Below are positions 24,481 through 33,586 of a stretch of DNA of 35,856 bases, piece after piece. The translations under genes were made by a program, and so were the position numbers. Origin of the DNA: Nitrospiraceae bacterium (lineage in GTDB: Bacteria > Nitrospirota > Nitrospiria > Nitrospirales > Nitrospiraceae); the NCBI GenBank assembly GCA_035623075.1, contig DASPUC010000016.1, positions 1 to 35,856 on the forward strand, written 5' to 3'. The notes below the pieces were generated by a model. It saw nothing but the letters and a program-made list of their open reading frames with translations. It searched no databases and had not been told where the DNA came from. Numbering within the stretch: the stretch's first letter is position 1; each line of letters opens with the position of its first letter.

Positions 24481-25476
24481 GTGACATCAATCCTTGCAGC
24501 AGTAGCCGTTTGGCTTTTTCTATGGCTCGGTTTCTTTCCACTTGAAATTTTTGCCGAAGATACTGCGCCGTCTGCTGAAACGCAAACTCAAGGCGAACAA
24601 GGTACAGAATCTCGGGAGGAGAAGCGAGGGGGCCTGCGTGGCCGGATAGAGTCGCGGTTCTACGGCGCCACACCTGAAGAGCAAACTCGGCTCGAAGAAG
24701 AACGCAAGCGCCTGTCGGCGGCAGCAGCAGTATTCGGGACCGACCCGACCGCCATCAACGGATACTATCAACTCGAATACGGGCACAACACGTTCCTCCA
24801 CAATCTGCGCACTGATACGGCGACTGCAGAGGCCCGACTGCCCATCACACCCAACTTTGTCATGCGGGTGACCATGCCCTATGTGTGGGCCGACCTGAAC
24901 CAGCCCCGCGGATTCACGACGAATGGCGCAAGTGATCTATTGGTTCGATTTGGCGGGCGAGTGTATGCCAGCCCGGAGTTGGCAGTATTCGTCGGCGGCG
25001 ATGCCACGTTTCCGACAGGCTCGAACGATCAACTGAGCACAGGAAAATATACCCTTGGCCCGGGAGGCGCGGTGGCGGTCCCCTTACCCAGGGTGCGCTC
25101 GTTGTTCTTTTCATTTGTCCAGGACTACAGCTCTGTCGGAGGTGATCCCAGCCGCGCCAACCTCCACTTCATGCGGGTTACGTCAGCGTTCAACACCATC
25201 TGGTCTGAGCGATGGTGGTCTACTGCGTCCATGGAATGGGACATGAATTGGAACCAGAACCGAAAGACGACGATGAACCTGGTGGGCGAGATCGGCCACC
25301 GGTTAGATCAACATTGGAACATCTTTGCCTCATACGGCGCAGGAGTGATGGGAAGGGATTCATTTTTAGGTTTGGACTGGACAGTACAACTCGGCGTGCG
25401 GTGGGTGTTCATGACCCCGTTCTTTCAGGAACGCGTGTTTGAACAGTTCCCAAAACCTGGACCGCCTTCTCAATGA
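24481..25476 (+). CDS. Putative outer-membrane beta-barrel protein, tandem copy B
   Basis: This homologue of the preceding protein begins eight bases after its stop. The GTG at 24481 gives 331 residues with a clean signal peptide ending near EIFAED; the open frame upstream of it lies inside the neighbouring gene and is ignored. It shares the charged helix RIESRFYGATPEEQTRLEEERKRL, TDPTAINGYYQLEYGH, TPNFVMRVTMPYVWAD, HFMRV..FNTIWSE.WW and the ending LDWTVQLGVRWVF.TPFFQERVFE. By eye the pair is a little over half identical, more diverged than the DUF3313 pair. It probably forms a barrel in the outer membrane; substrate and partners are unknown. Confidence 0.78.
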   Translation: MTSILAAVAVWLFLWLGFFPLEIFAEDTAPSAETQTQGEQGTESREEKRGGLRGRIESRFYGATPEEQTRLEEERKRLSAAAAVFGTDPTAINGYYQLEYGHNTFLHNLRTDTATAEARLPITPNFVMRVTMPYVWADLNQPRGFTTNGASDLLVRFGGRVYASPELAVFVGGDATFPTGSNDQLSTGKYTLGPGGAVAVPLPRVRSLFFSFVQDYSSVGGDPSRANLHFMRVTSAFNTIWSERWWSTASMEWDMNWNQNRKTTMNLVGEIGHRLDQHWNIFASYGAGVMGRDSFLGLDWTVQLGVRWVFMTPFFQERVFEQFPKPGPPSQ

Positions 25477-25627
25477 TCGATACGTCGGTCGCTGCACCGC
25501 ATCGTTATCTGAAGAGAAATATCCCTCCCTTCTCACGTCATAAGAAACATTCGGCGGATCGAATCGGTTGACGAAATAGGATTCGGTGTGATGAATGAGC
25601 ACGCATAGTGGTCGCGACATTCACCAG

Positions 25628-25655
25628 GTGACTTTTTCCTCGTATGTGCTACACT
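25628..25655 (+). promoter_or_regulatory. Possible promoter for the amino-acid-binding protein gene
   Basis: GTGACT (25628-25633) and TACACT (25650-25655) are 16 bases apart, about 50 bases before the preferred ATG at 25706. The rest of the 229-base gap 25477-25705 shows no gene or clear hairpin. Confidence 0.35.
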
Positions 25656-25705
25656 GCGAGCGTTTATCCGGTACCTATTGCAACGGGAGACTCCTGACCC
25701 TATCG

Positions 25706-26752
25706 ATGGGAATGACGACCGAGTCCGCAAAGAGCCTGGTTCCAGCCGCCATCGCACTCTTCATCATTTCGTGGATCGCACCACCCGCCACAGCAGGCGA
25801 CACGCTCGCGCAGATCAAATCCAGAGGAACGTTACGCTGCGGCGTAAGCGAAGGCATCGTCGGCTTCTCTACGAAGGATGCGTCGGGACGCTGGTCGGGG
25901 CTGAACGTAGACTTCTGTCGGGCAGTGGCCGCGGCCGCGCTTGGCAACGCTGAAAAAGTGACATTCATCCCTCTCAAGGCTTCTGAAAGATTTCCAGCTC
26001 TGCAATCAGGCGTGATCGACCTTCTCCTTCGTAACACCACCTGGACGCTCGGCCGTGAGGCGGGCCTCAAGGTGGAATTCGCCGGCGTCCTCTTCTACGA
26101 CAGCGAGGCGTTCATGGTGCCAAAGGCAGGCGGTGCGCGAACAATTGCGGAGCTCAGCGGCGCGACCATCTGCGTTGAAAAAGGCACGACGCACGAGCGC
26201 AACCTGCTTGACCACTTTGCGGCAAACGGCCTGACCGTCACGCCGCTCATCATTGACTCAGCAATGGAGGTCGTCGATGCGTTTTTTGCCGGCCGCTGCA
26301 AAGCTTATATGTCAGACGCCTCGCAGCTTGCCGCCGCACGCCTGCGCTCTCCAGGCGGACCACAGGCGTTTGTCATCCTACCCGATCGCCTCTCCAAGGA
26401 GCCGTTCGCGCCAGCCATGCGGCGCGGTGACGCCGACTGGGTGACGCTCGTGCGCTGGGTGCTGTTCGTCCTTATTGCGGCCGAGGAGAACGGCATCACA
26501 CAGGACAACGTGCGTGCAATGCGTCAGAGCGCGCGCGACCCGGCCGTGCGGCGAGCCTTGGGCGAGTCGACCGAATTCGGGCGAGCGCTCGGGACCGATC
26601 CCGACTGGGGGTTGCGCGCAGTGCAGAGCGTTGGTAACTACGGCGAGATGTTCGAGCGTAACCTCGGAACCCACAGCCCGCTCAATCTCGAGCGCGGACT
26701 CAATCGGCTCTGGACGCAAGGCGGCTTGATGTACGCCCCGCCTGTCCGTTAA
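25706..26752 (+). CDS. Periplasmic amino-acid-binding protein (PAAT/SBP family 3, AapJ-like), orphan
   Basis: This 348-residue protein has a signal peptide ending APPATAGD and the solute-binding family 3 fold: TLAQIKSRGTLRCGVSEGIVGFSTKD, GRWSGLNVDFCRAVAAAALGN, then LLRNTTWTLGREAGLKVEFAGVLFYDSEAFMVP. The longer form and the ending, with NYGEMFERNLGTHSPLNLERGLNRLWTQGGLMYAPPVR, are typical of AapJ/BztA, the receptors of general L-amino-acid ABC importers. No permease or ATPase gene lies nearby. An in-frame ATG 37 codons upstream adds sequence without signal-peptide character and is rejected. Local GC appears somewhat higher than in neighbouring genes. The gene may be acquired, or may serve a transporter elsewhere or as a sensor. 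Confidence 0.87.
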   Translation: MGMTTESAKSLVPAAIALFIISWIAPPATAGDTLAQIKSRGTLRCGVSEGIVGFSTKDASGRWSGLNVDFCRAVAAAALGNAEKVTFIPLKASERFPALQSGVIDLLLRNTTWTLGREAGLKVEFAGVLFYDSEAFMVPKAGGARTIAELSGATICVEKGTTHERNLLDHFAANGLTVTPLIIDSAMEVVDAFFAGRCKAYMSDASQLAAARLRSPGGPQAFVILPDRLSKEPFAPAMRRGDADWVTLVRWVLFVLIAAEENGITQDNVRAMRQSARDPAVRRALGESTEFGRALGTDPDWGLRAVQSVGNYGEMFERNLGTHSPLNLERGLNRLWTQGGLMYAPPVR

Positions 26753-26767
26753 TCGACGGAGACTTGC

Positions 26768-28108
26768 ATGACCGACGTACAGATATATACGACGATGGCG
26801 GTATTCGGCGTCGTGATTCTGGCGATCGCGTTTGATCTCATTGATATGGCGGTCGCTGCCCTCCTCGGCGTGAGCGTCCTGTTCGGGTTTAATATCCTCG
26901 TCGAGGATGACGTCATCGCGGCCGTGAAGACCGCGGGTGGCCCACTGGCGCTGCTGTTCGGCGGCATGGTGGTTGCCCGCACCCTCGCCGGCACGGGGAT
27001 CTTCGACCGAATCGGCACGGTCTATCTCCGTGCGACAAAAGGAAGCGGCAAGCGATTTCTGTTGTTACTGATCGCTCTGGTGGCACCATTGTGCGCGTTT
27101 CTGCCGAACGCGACGACGGTCATCCTCCTGGCACCGATTATCATCCGCGTCGCTGTAGCGCTCGGCATAGACTTCGTCGGGCCGATGATTTTGACCGCTA
27201 TCGTCAGTAATTCAGCCGGACTGTTGACGCTGGTCGGCGATCCGGCGACGTTCCTTGTGGGCAACTCGATCGGCATGAGCTTCGGCCAGTACCTCCACAA
27301 GGTCAGCCTCGGCGGACTCCTTTCCCTGCTGGTGCTCATTCCCTTGCTGCCCATACTCATGCCGGATCTGTGGCGCCTGCAGAGGCCATTGCCGCCGCAC
27401 GCGTCTGACAAGCCGTTCCAGCGGCCATGGTTTGCGGTGTTGTCGCTCGCTGTACTGGCGGTCATGGTCGGGTTGTTTTTGATTGGAGAAGATCTGCCTA
27501 TACCCATCGGTCCTCCGGCTGTCGCCATTATCGGTGCTTCGCTCGCGTTGCTCGTCATTTACAGTGTCAAAGTTGAGCCAGTGGACAACGTGCTTCGCGA
27601 CATCGACTGGAAGACACTGGTGTTCCTCGGTTGTATCTTCTTCTTGGTCCAAGCCATCACGAAAACCGGACTGCTGCAGAGTTTTTCGCTCAAGATGTAC
27701 GAATGGTTCGGGACGGAGTTCGCGCTCGCCGCGTTGGCGCTGATCGCAGGGATCGGGCTGCTCTCCAGCCTGCTCGCGAATATCCCGGTCGTCGCTGCGT
27801 CGATTCTGATGGTGAAAGGCTACTTGGTGGCGGTTGAAGCGGTGTCTGAGGCGGCGCTTGGAGCTCACTTCACCGACTGGCCTGACGCAGTGATACCTGT
27901 GTTTATCTCCATGATGTTCGGTGCGACCCTCGGTGGCAACGCGACGATGATTGGCGCCTCTGCCAATATCGTCAGCATCGGTATCTGCGCACAAAACGGG
28001 AAACCCGTGACGTTCGCCAGGTGGCTACGCTACGGCCTGCCGTTCACTGCCTGTCAACTGGCGGTGTCTGCGTTGTACGTGCTTGCACTCTTCCACTTCA
28101 GCCGTTGA
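26768..28108 (+). CDS. ArsB/NhaD/SLC13-type (ion transporter superfamily) permease
   Basis: This 446-residue inner-membrane protein has about eleven helices in two repeats. Signatures are FLPNATTVILLAPIIIRVA, GDPATFLVGNSIGMSF and, in the second half, SLLANIPVVAASILMV and FGATLGGNATMIGASANIVSIGI; the paired Asn-Ala-Thr and GDP segments are typical of the ArsB/P-protein/YbiR group of the ion transporter superfamily. Substrates in this group range over arsenite, Na+/H+ and carboxylates, and sequence reading does not choose among them. No ars genes are nearby. It begins 15 bases after the binding-protein gene and may be co-transcribed. The next gene is convergent, and the gap 28109-28210 shows no strong terminator hairpin. 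Confidence 0.86.
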   Translation: MTDVQIYTTMAVFGVVILAIAFDLIDMAVAALLGVSVLFGFNILVEDDVIAAVKTAGGPLALLFGGMVVARTLAGTGIFDRIGTVYLRATKGSGKRFLLLLIALVAPLCAFLPNATTVILLAPIIIRVAVALGIDFVGPMILTAIVSNSAGLLTLVGDPATFLVGNSIGMSFGQYLHKVSLGGLLSLLVLIPLLPILMPDLWRLQRPLPPHASDKPFQRPWFAVLSLAVLAVMVGLFLIGEDLPIPIGPPAVAIIGASLALLVIYSVKVEPVDNVLRDIDWKTLVFLGCIFFLVQAITKTGLLQSFSLKMYEWFGTEFALAALALIAGIGLLSSLLANIPVVAASILMVKGYLVAVEAVSEAALGAHFTDWPDAVIPVFISMMFGATLGGNATMIGASANIVSIGICAQNGKPVTFARWLRYGLPFTACQLAVSALYVLALFHFSR

Positions 28109-28210
28109 GCACGGCTGCTTCGCAGAAATTCGAATCTCGACTATCGAAACTCAAGATTTCATGTCTTCGTTTCGTAAGTCGTGCTGTGTGCTTCGAATGT
28201 TCTCCGTCGG

Positions 28211-28897
28211 TCACAACCCTGCAGCTGCGCGATCGGCGAGCACGAACGCCTGGTCACGGCGAACCAGGCCGGCGGGAATCGATCGGTCTCCGTCACGCAA
28301 ACGAGCAAGGGCTGCGCTCTTTTCACTCCCGGTCACCACCCATAGAAGGCGCCCTGCACGATTGAGAATTGGATAGGTCAACGTCATCCGGCGCCTTCCC
28401 TGATATATCCCGGTCAGTGCCACATCCGCTTGCATCACGTTGAGCACCGGGTCTCCCGGAATCAACGACGCAGTATGGCCGTCTGACCCAAGGCCGAGAT
28501 GAATCAAGTCAAGCACCGGGGGGAGGCCGGCAATTTTTTGGAGCGTCGAAATATATTGGGCGGCCGCAGCTTCCAGATCAGAAGCTTCGACGGGCATGGC
28601 ATGAATTCGATCCGCCGACAACGGCGCGTGTCCGAGCAAACTCTCATGCAGATGCGTGAGGTTGCGATCCTGGTGCCCGGATGGAGCCACCCGTTCGTCC
28701 ACTTGCACCACCTGCAGCCTGTCCCACGGCATGTCCTGATCCAAGAGGGCTCGCAACATCATCCATGGCGTCCTGCCGCCGCTCACGGCCATGATAAACC
28801 GCCCGCGTTCGGCCACCGCCGATCGAGCCTCCTCGGCGATAATTGCGGCCGCTTTTAAAGCGACTGACTCAGCATCGGCCAACACTTCCGTTTTCAT
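28211..28897 (-). CDS. pgl: 6-phosphogluconolactonase (DevB type)
   Basis: This enzyme hydrolyses 6-phosphogluconolactone to 6-phosphogluconate, step two of the oxidative pentose phosphate pathway. It has 228 residues with the usual motifs: MAVSGGRTPWMML (36-48), QVVQVDERVAPSGHQDRNL, LGLGSDGHTASLIPGDP and VTGSEKSAAL. It is the last gene of the sugar-phosphate operon, 22 bases after zwf. No Shine-Dalgarno precedes the ATG; instead the bases immediately upstream read CCTCCTC, so translation may depend on coupling to zwf, or start at a GTG four codons downstream preceded by a purine-rich stretch. Confidence 0.93.
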   Translation of the reverse strand: MKTEVLADAESVALKAAAIIAEEARSAVAERGRFIMAVSGGRTPWMMLRALLDQDMPWDRLQVVQVDERVAPSGHQDRNLTHLHESLLGHAPLSADRIHAMPVEASDLEAAAAQYISTLQKIAGLPPVLDLIHLGLGSDGHTASLIPGDPVLNVMQADVALTGIYQGRRRMTLTYPILNRAGRLLWVVTGSEKSAALARLRDGDRSIPAGLVRRDQAFVLADRAAAGL

Positions 28898-28919
28898 GAG
28901 GAGGTCGTTTCGATCTGCG

Positions 28920-30299
28920 TTACGCCGACATGATTGGATTATGCCAACCGTCCGGAGGAATTACTCTTCGCTCCACTTCCGCCGGCCCCCATGTGTTCGG
29001 CTCATAGTCGTAGATCCTCGAACCTTTCTTCAGCACAGGATCGACGATTCGCCACGCCTCCTCCACGTAATCCTGACGGGCAAACAACGTGGCGTCACCG
29101 GCCATGGCATCTGTCAACACCCGTTCGTACGCATCCACCTCATCCGGCTGGGGGTTGCGGTTCACCATCGCCTCGAAAGGTTGGCCGACTGACTCATCGG
29201 CAGTTTTCGGAGCCATCATGCCGAAGGCAAGTGTCGTGTCAGGGCTGACCCGGAATCGCAAATAATTCGGCGCCAAACTCGCGGCCGGATAGGCAGTGGG
29301 CGGCCGGCGCAGTCTCAACAGGATTTCCGTACAGGTAACAGGCATGCACTTGCCGGCACGGACGAAAAACGGGACCCCTTGCCAGCGCCACGAATCAATC
29401 TCCAGCCGCAGGGCCGCGAACGTTTCAACCTGCGAGTCCGGCGACACGCCTTTTTCCGACCGGTAACCGCGGAACTGACCACGCACAAGATTGCTCTCGG
29501 CGAGCGGTAGCATGGCCTTCAAGACTTTCACCTTTTCATCCCTAATGGATTCACTGTCCATTCTGATCGGGGGCTCCATTGCAAGGTTTGCCAGAACCTG
29601 GAACAGGTGATTCTGGATGACGTCGCGAATGGCGCCGGTCTTGTCGTAGAAGGCTCCCCGGCCCTGAACTCCGAAGTTCTCCGCCATGGTAATCTGCACG
29701 CTCTGCACATGAATGCGGTTCCAAAACGTCTCAGGAAGCGCGTTCGCAAAGCGGAAATACAGCATGTTTTTGATGGGCCGCTTCCCCAGATAATGATCGA
29801 TGCGGAAGATCGCGGTTTCCAAAAAGGTAACGTGGAGTATGCGGTTGAGCTCCTGTGCTGACTTCAGATCGGTCCCAAATGGTTTTTCGAGCACGACGCG
29901 AGCACCCTGGTTGCAGCCGGACTTCGCCAGTTGCTCCACGACCGTCGCAAACAGCACCGGAGGAATCGCCAGGTAGTGCAGCGGTCGCTTCGCAGAACCG
30001 AGTTCCTTTCGGATCGCCCGAAACGTCGCAGGATCCTGATAGTCGCCGTCCACATACCGGAGCGCGGCTGACAACTTGTCGAATGCAGACTGGTCAAGAC
30101 CGCCGGGATGGTTCTCGAGGCTATCCCGCATCCGTGCCCTCATCTGCTCGAGATTCCACCCATTCTTGGCGACGCCGATGAGCGGTACGTCGAGGTGACT
30201 GCGTTTCATCATCGCCTGCAGCGACGGAAAGATTTTCTTGTAGGCGAGATCGCCCGTCGCCCCGAAAAAGACGAGCGCGTCGGAGTGGAGCGCGTTCAC
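28920..30299 (-). CDS. zwf: Glucose-6-phosphate 1-dehydrogenase
   Basis: Zwf oxidises glucose 6-phosphate to the lactone and makes NAD(P)H. The 459-residue protein has the nucleotide-binding motif FGATGDLAYKK (12-22), LEKPFGTD (138-144) and the substrate/catalytic motif RIDHYLGKRPIKN (166-178) with D168 and H169. The residue after strand beta-2, usually an arginine that contacts the NADP phosphate, appears to be K45, so cofactor preference is uncertain. The start codon is GTG, with GAGGAG about eight bases upstream that overlaps the end of gnd. The 10-base gap to gnd and 22-base gap to pgl indicate one operon and probably coupled translation. It is slightly shorter than the typical 480-500 residues. 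Confidence 0.96.
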   Translation of the reverse strand: MNALHSDALVFFGATGDLAYKKIFPSLQAMMKRSHLDVPLIGVAKNGWNLEQMRARMRDSLENHPGGLDQSAFDKLSAALRYVDGDYQDPATFRAIRKELGSAKRPLHYLAIPPVLFATVVEQLAKSGCNQGARVVLEKPFGTDLKSAQELNRILHVTFLETAIFRIDHYLGKRPIKNMLYFRFANALPETFWNRIHVQSVQITMAENFGVQGRGAFYDKTGAIRDVIQNHLFQVLANLAMEPPIRMDSESIRDEKVKVLKAMLPLAESNLVRGQFRGYRSEKGVSPDSQVETFAALRLEIDSWRWQGVPFFVRAGKCMPVTCTEILLRLRRPPTAYPAASLAPNYLRFRVSPDTTLAFGMMAPKTADESVGQPFEAMVNRNPQPDEVDAYERVLTDAMAGDATLFARQDYVEEAWRIVDPVLKKGSRIYDYEPNTWGPAEVERRVIPPDGWHNPIMSA

Positions 30300-30309
30300 T
30301 GACTTCTCC

Positions 30310-31326
30310 TCACTTGGGGGGTTTTTCGTGGTGACCGCCGAATTGAAATCTCATGGCGGACAAGAGCTTGTCCTGATAGTCCGCTTCTCCCCGCGAGCTG
30401 AATCGCTGATACAGTGCGGTCGACAGTACCGGCACCGGCACGGCCTCATCGATGGCGGCCTTGATCGTCCATCGCCCTTCGCCCGAGTCCGACACCCGGC
30501 CAGAGAATTTCGAGAGGGCAGGATCCTCAATCAACGAGGCGGCCGTCAGATCCAAGAGCCATGAGGCGATCACACTGCCGCGCCGCCAGACTTCGGCGAT
30601 GTCCGGAAGGTTGAAATCGTATTGGTAGTGTTCGGGATTGCGCAACGGCGTCGTTTCTGCGTCGACGTCGTGTTTTTGCTTACCGACATTGGCATCCCGG
30701 AGTATGCCCATCCCCTCAGCATAGGCGGCCATAAGGCCATACTCGATCCCGTTGTGCACCATCTTCACGAAGTGGCCTGCGCCGCTGGGACCGCAATGCA
30801 AGTAGCCCTTCTCCGCAGTACCGCCGATCTTCTCCCGTCCCGGAGTGCGCGGGATAGCGCCAGGACCGGGAGCCAGCGTCGCAAAGATGGGGTCAAGGTG
30901 TTTGACGACATCTTGCTCGCCGCCGATCATCATGCAGTAACCCCGTTCGAGTCCCCAGACGCCGCCGCTGGTCCCGACATCGACATAGTGAACGCTCTTG
31001 GGGGCCAGATGCTTCGCGCGGTGAATATCATCGATGTAGTACGAATTGCCTCCGTCGATGAGGATGTCTCCCCCTTCGAGGTGTGGCAACAAATCGGCGA
31101 TGGTCCTATCCGTCACGGCCGCGGGAACCATCAACCAGACCGCCCGCGGCTTCGAGAGTTTTTTGACAAAATCCGCGAGCGACGAGGAGCCCACGGCTTT
31201 TTCCTGGACCAGTTCCGTTACCGCCTTCGGCGACATATCGAAGACCACGCACTGATGACCGCCCTTCAGCAGCCGCCTCACCATGTTCGCTCCCATCCGG
31301 CCAAGCCCGATCATTCCGAGTTGCAT
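30310..31326 (-). CDS. gnd: 6-phosphogluconate dehydrogenase, short decarboxylating type (probably NAD-preferring)
   Basis: This enzyme decarboxylates 6-phosphogluconate to ribulose 5-phosphate. At 338 residues it is the short form, not the roughly 470-residue form of E. coli. The Rossmann motif GLGRMGANM (7-15) is followed at the end of strand beta-2 by VVFDMSP: D30 stands where NADP-specific enzymes have an Asn-Arg-Ser/Thr phosphate-binding motif, pointing to NAD. Further motifs are [20 protein letters not shown] and [21 protein letters not shown] with the catalytic lysine. AAAGGGG lies six bases before the ATG. It lies between pgi and zwf in the operon. Confidence 0.94.
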   Translation of the reverse strand: MQLGMIGLGRMGANMVRRLLKGGHQCVVFDMSPKAVTELVQEKAVGSSSLADFVKKLSKPRAVWLMVPAAVTDRTIADLLPHLEGGDILIDGGNSYYIDDIHRAKHLAPKSVHYVDVGTSGGVWGLERGYCMMIGGEQDVVKHLDPIFATLAPGPGAIPRTPGREKIGGTAEKGYLHCGPSGAGHFVKMVHNGIEYGLMAAYAEGMGILRDANVGKQKHDVDAETTPLRNPEHYQYDFNLPDIAEVWRRGSVIASWLLDLTAASLIEDPALSKFSGRVSDSGEGRWTIKAAIDEAVPVPVLSTALYQRFSSRGEADYQDKLLSAMRFQFGGHHEKPPK

Positions 31327-31408
31327 CTGAAACCCCTTTCTTCAACATGAATTGTCAGCATGCTTCTTGTCAGTTTCGTCTGGTCTATGACGCAGTACGC
31401 CTCACGCA

Positions 31409-33043
31409 TCATGTCTTGTCACGGTACCGGCGGATTAAGTTGTTCGTCGAACTGTCATGGTTGAGTGACGGTTCTGCCTGGGTCTCGAGTTCTGGGATAA
31501 TACGCTGGGCCAGCACTTTTCCCAGTTCGACGCCCCATTGATCGAAGGGATCAATGTTCCAGATCGCGCCCTGAGTAAACACAGAATGCTCGTAGAGCGC
31601 GAGCAGTTTGCCGAGCGTATCGGGTGTAAGCCGCTCGGCAACAATCGTATTGGACGGCCGGTTCCCCTCAAAGACGCGGTGAGGGACAAGCCAATCCGGT
31701 GTGCCCTCTTTTTTGACCTGCTCGGCCGTCTTGCCGAAGGCAAGCGCCTCGGTTTGGGCGAAAACATTTGCCATGAGCAGGTCATGGTGCCGCCCTAAGG
31801 GATTGAGCGAGTATTCAAATGCAATAAAATCCGATGGGATAAGACGTGTTCCCTGATGAATCAGTTGATAAAAAGAGTGTTGGCCGTTCGTGCCCGGCTC
31901 CCCCCAGTAAATGGCGCTGGTGTCGTAGGACACTTCCATTCCATCGAGCGTTACATGTTTCCCGTTGCTCTCCATCGTCAGTTGCTGGAGGTACGCCGGA
32001 AATCTCTTCAAGTATTGGTCATACGGGAGGACTGCGATCGTCTGTGCTCCGAAGAAGTTGTTATACCAGAGGGCGAGTAGACCCATGAGCACCGGCAGAT
32101 TCTGCGAGAATGGCGCGGTGCGAAAGTGCTCATCCATCTGGTGCAGGCCACCCAACATGGCTCGGAAACTCTCGGGACCGACGGCCAACATCGTCGACAG
32201 GCCGATGGCCGAACACATGGAATAGCGCCCACCAACCCAATCCCAGAATTCGAACATGTTGGCGGTGTCGATCCCGAACTTTGCGACTTCCGCCGCATTC
32301 GTGGAGACCGCGACAAAATGCTTTGCCACAGACTTGGAATCCCCGCCGAGACCTGCGAGCGACCAGGTACGCGCAGTCTGCGCGTTCGTCATCGTCTCCA
32401 GTGTCGTGAAGGTCTTCGACGACACGATGAACAGGGTCTCCGCCGGATCGAGGTCTTGGACTGCTTCGGCAAAATCGGTCCCATCGACGTTGGAGACGAA
32501 GCGGAACGTCAACGTACGCTCGCTGTAATGTTTGAGCGCCTCATAGGCCATCACCGGTCCGAGATCGGACCCACCGATGCCGATGTTCACGACGTTCCTG
32601 ATTCGTGTGCCCGTGTGACCTTTCCACGCGCCACTCCGGACACGGTTGGAAAAGTCAGCCATCCTGTCGAGCACCGTATGGACTTTGGGTACGACGTTCT
32701 CACCATCGACGAGGATCGATGCACCTCTCGGAGCGCGGAGCGCGGTGTGAAGGACGGCCCGATTCTCCGTGACGTTGATCTTTTCGCCGCGGAACATTGC
32801 ATCGATCTTCGTTCGCAATCCCGATTCCTCCGCCAGTTGGACGAGAAGCCGGAGTGTTTCGTTGGTGACCCGATTTTTCGAATAGTCCAGAAAAATCCCC
32901 ACGGCCTCGGCTGTCATACGAGTCCCGCGCTGAGGGTCGTCGCCAAAAAGGGTTCGGAGATGCGTCTCCCTGATCTTTTTCTGGTGGGCTTCGAGGGCCT
33001 TCCATGCAGGACGTGTGGTCAGAGATGCAACGGTTGAAGTCAT
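31409..33043 (-). CDS. pgi: Glucose-6-phosphate isomerase
   Basis: Pgi interconverts glucose 6-phosphate and fructose 6-phosphate. The 544-residue product has the SIS-type motifs [84 protein letters not shown] and [14 protein letters not shown], all as in the E. coli-type enzyme. The frame extends 19 codons upstream, but the ATG at 33043 with GAGGAG about 10 bases ahead and the family's usual length favour this start. Gaps of 82 bases to gnd and 141 bases to the small membrane protein gene leave room for an internal promoter; a TTGACT upstream has no good -10. In the operon it would return fructose 6-phosphate from the pentose pathway to the oxidative branch. Confidence 0.96.
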   Translation of the reverse strand: MTSTVASLTTRPAWKALEAHQKKIRETHLRTLFGDDPQRGTRMTAEAVGIFLDYSKNRVTNETLRLLVQLAEESGLRTKIDAMFRGEKINVTENRAVLHTALRAPRGASILVDGENVVPKVHTVLDRMADFSNRVRSGAWKGHTGTRIRNVVNIGIGGSDLGPVMAYEALKHYSERTLTFRFVSNVDGTDFAEAVQDLDPAETLFIVSSKTFTTLETMTNAQTARTWSLAGLGGDSKSVAKHFVAVSTNAAEVAKFGIDTANMFEFWDWVGGRYSMCSAIGLSTMLAVGPESFRAMLGGLHQMDEHFRTAPFSQNLPVLMGLLALWYNNFFGAQTIAVLPYDQYLKRFPAYLQQLTMESNGKHVTLDGMEVSYDTSAIYWGEPGTNGQHSFYQLIHQGTRLIPSDFIAFEYSLNPLGRHHDLLMANVFAQTEALAFGKTAEQVKKEGTPDWLVPHRVFEGNRPSNTIVAERLTPDTLGKLLALYEHSVFTQGAIWNIDPFDQWGVELGKVLAQRIIPELETQAEPSLNHDSSTNNLIRRYRDKT

Positions 33044-33184
33044 ATCGATAGTACTCCTCGTGCATTCATGTTTGTCCGAAGCCACCCCTCTAGTCAACAC
33101 CCGGAATGGGAGGGCAGTTTTTACCGAACTAGGTATTGCCTATCGTCCCAAAGTCGGATGGGCAGGCCGCAACAACGACAAGAC

Positions 33185-33499
33185 CTAGGCTGTCTGTTTT
33201 CGCCGGATCAGCACGAGCGCGATGACCCATACGATAATGATTGCCCCAACGCGTTCCGCGATCGGTTCGGGTTGAGTTCCCGGAGAGAGAAGATACCCTA
33301 TAAGAATGAGGAAGGTACAGGCTGCCGCAAGAACTACGACGTAAAAGTGAGCGGGATGTTTGTAGAGGAAGAAGAACGCGCCGCCATATAACAGCCAGAC
33401 CGGCACGCCCAATGGCGTGATGACGTCAAGAGCGAAGACCGTTACCAGATAGAGTCCACTTAGAGCTATCCCGATCGCAGGTGTTTGAGGCAGAAGCAT
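33185..33499 (-). CDS. Small membrane protein of unknown function
   Basis: This 104-residue protein is predicted to have four helices (about 10-28, 31-46, 51-68 and 82-98) with short loops and a positive C-terminus (RRKQTA). Its pattern, with PLGVPVWLLYGGAFFFLYK, is like the membrane module at the N-terminus of some bacterial signalling kinases and diguanylate cyclases, but no signalling domain is attached and the next gene begins after 141 bases. It could be a remnant of such a protein or a stand-alone one. AAGGAT seven bases before the ATG supports translation; the adjacent GTG is an alternative start. It interrupts an otherwise purely metabolic operon. Confidence 0.7.
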   Translation of the reverse strand: MLLPQTPAIGIALSGLYLVTVFALDVITPLGVPVWLLYGGAFFFLYKHPAHFYVVVLAAACTFLILIGYLLSPGTQPEPIAERVGAIIIVWVIALVLIRRKQTA

Positions 33500-33586
33500 C
33501 ACGAAGATCCTTCACCTCTCGCTATGTTTCTCATCCGATCTGAGACCACCGTGGCAGCCTCGGCGATGGATAGCTCCCCTTATTGA

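Noticed and set aside
32126-33037. Open frame of 303 codons on the plus strand
   Set aside because: It is antisense to pgi, with no recognisable product.
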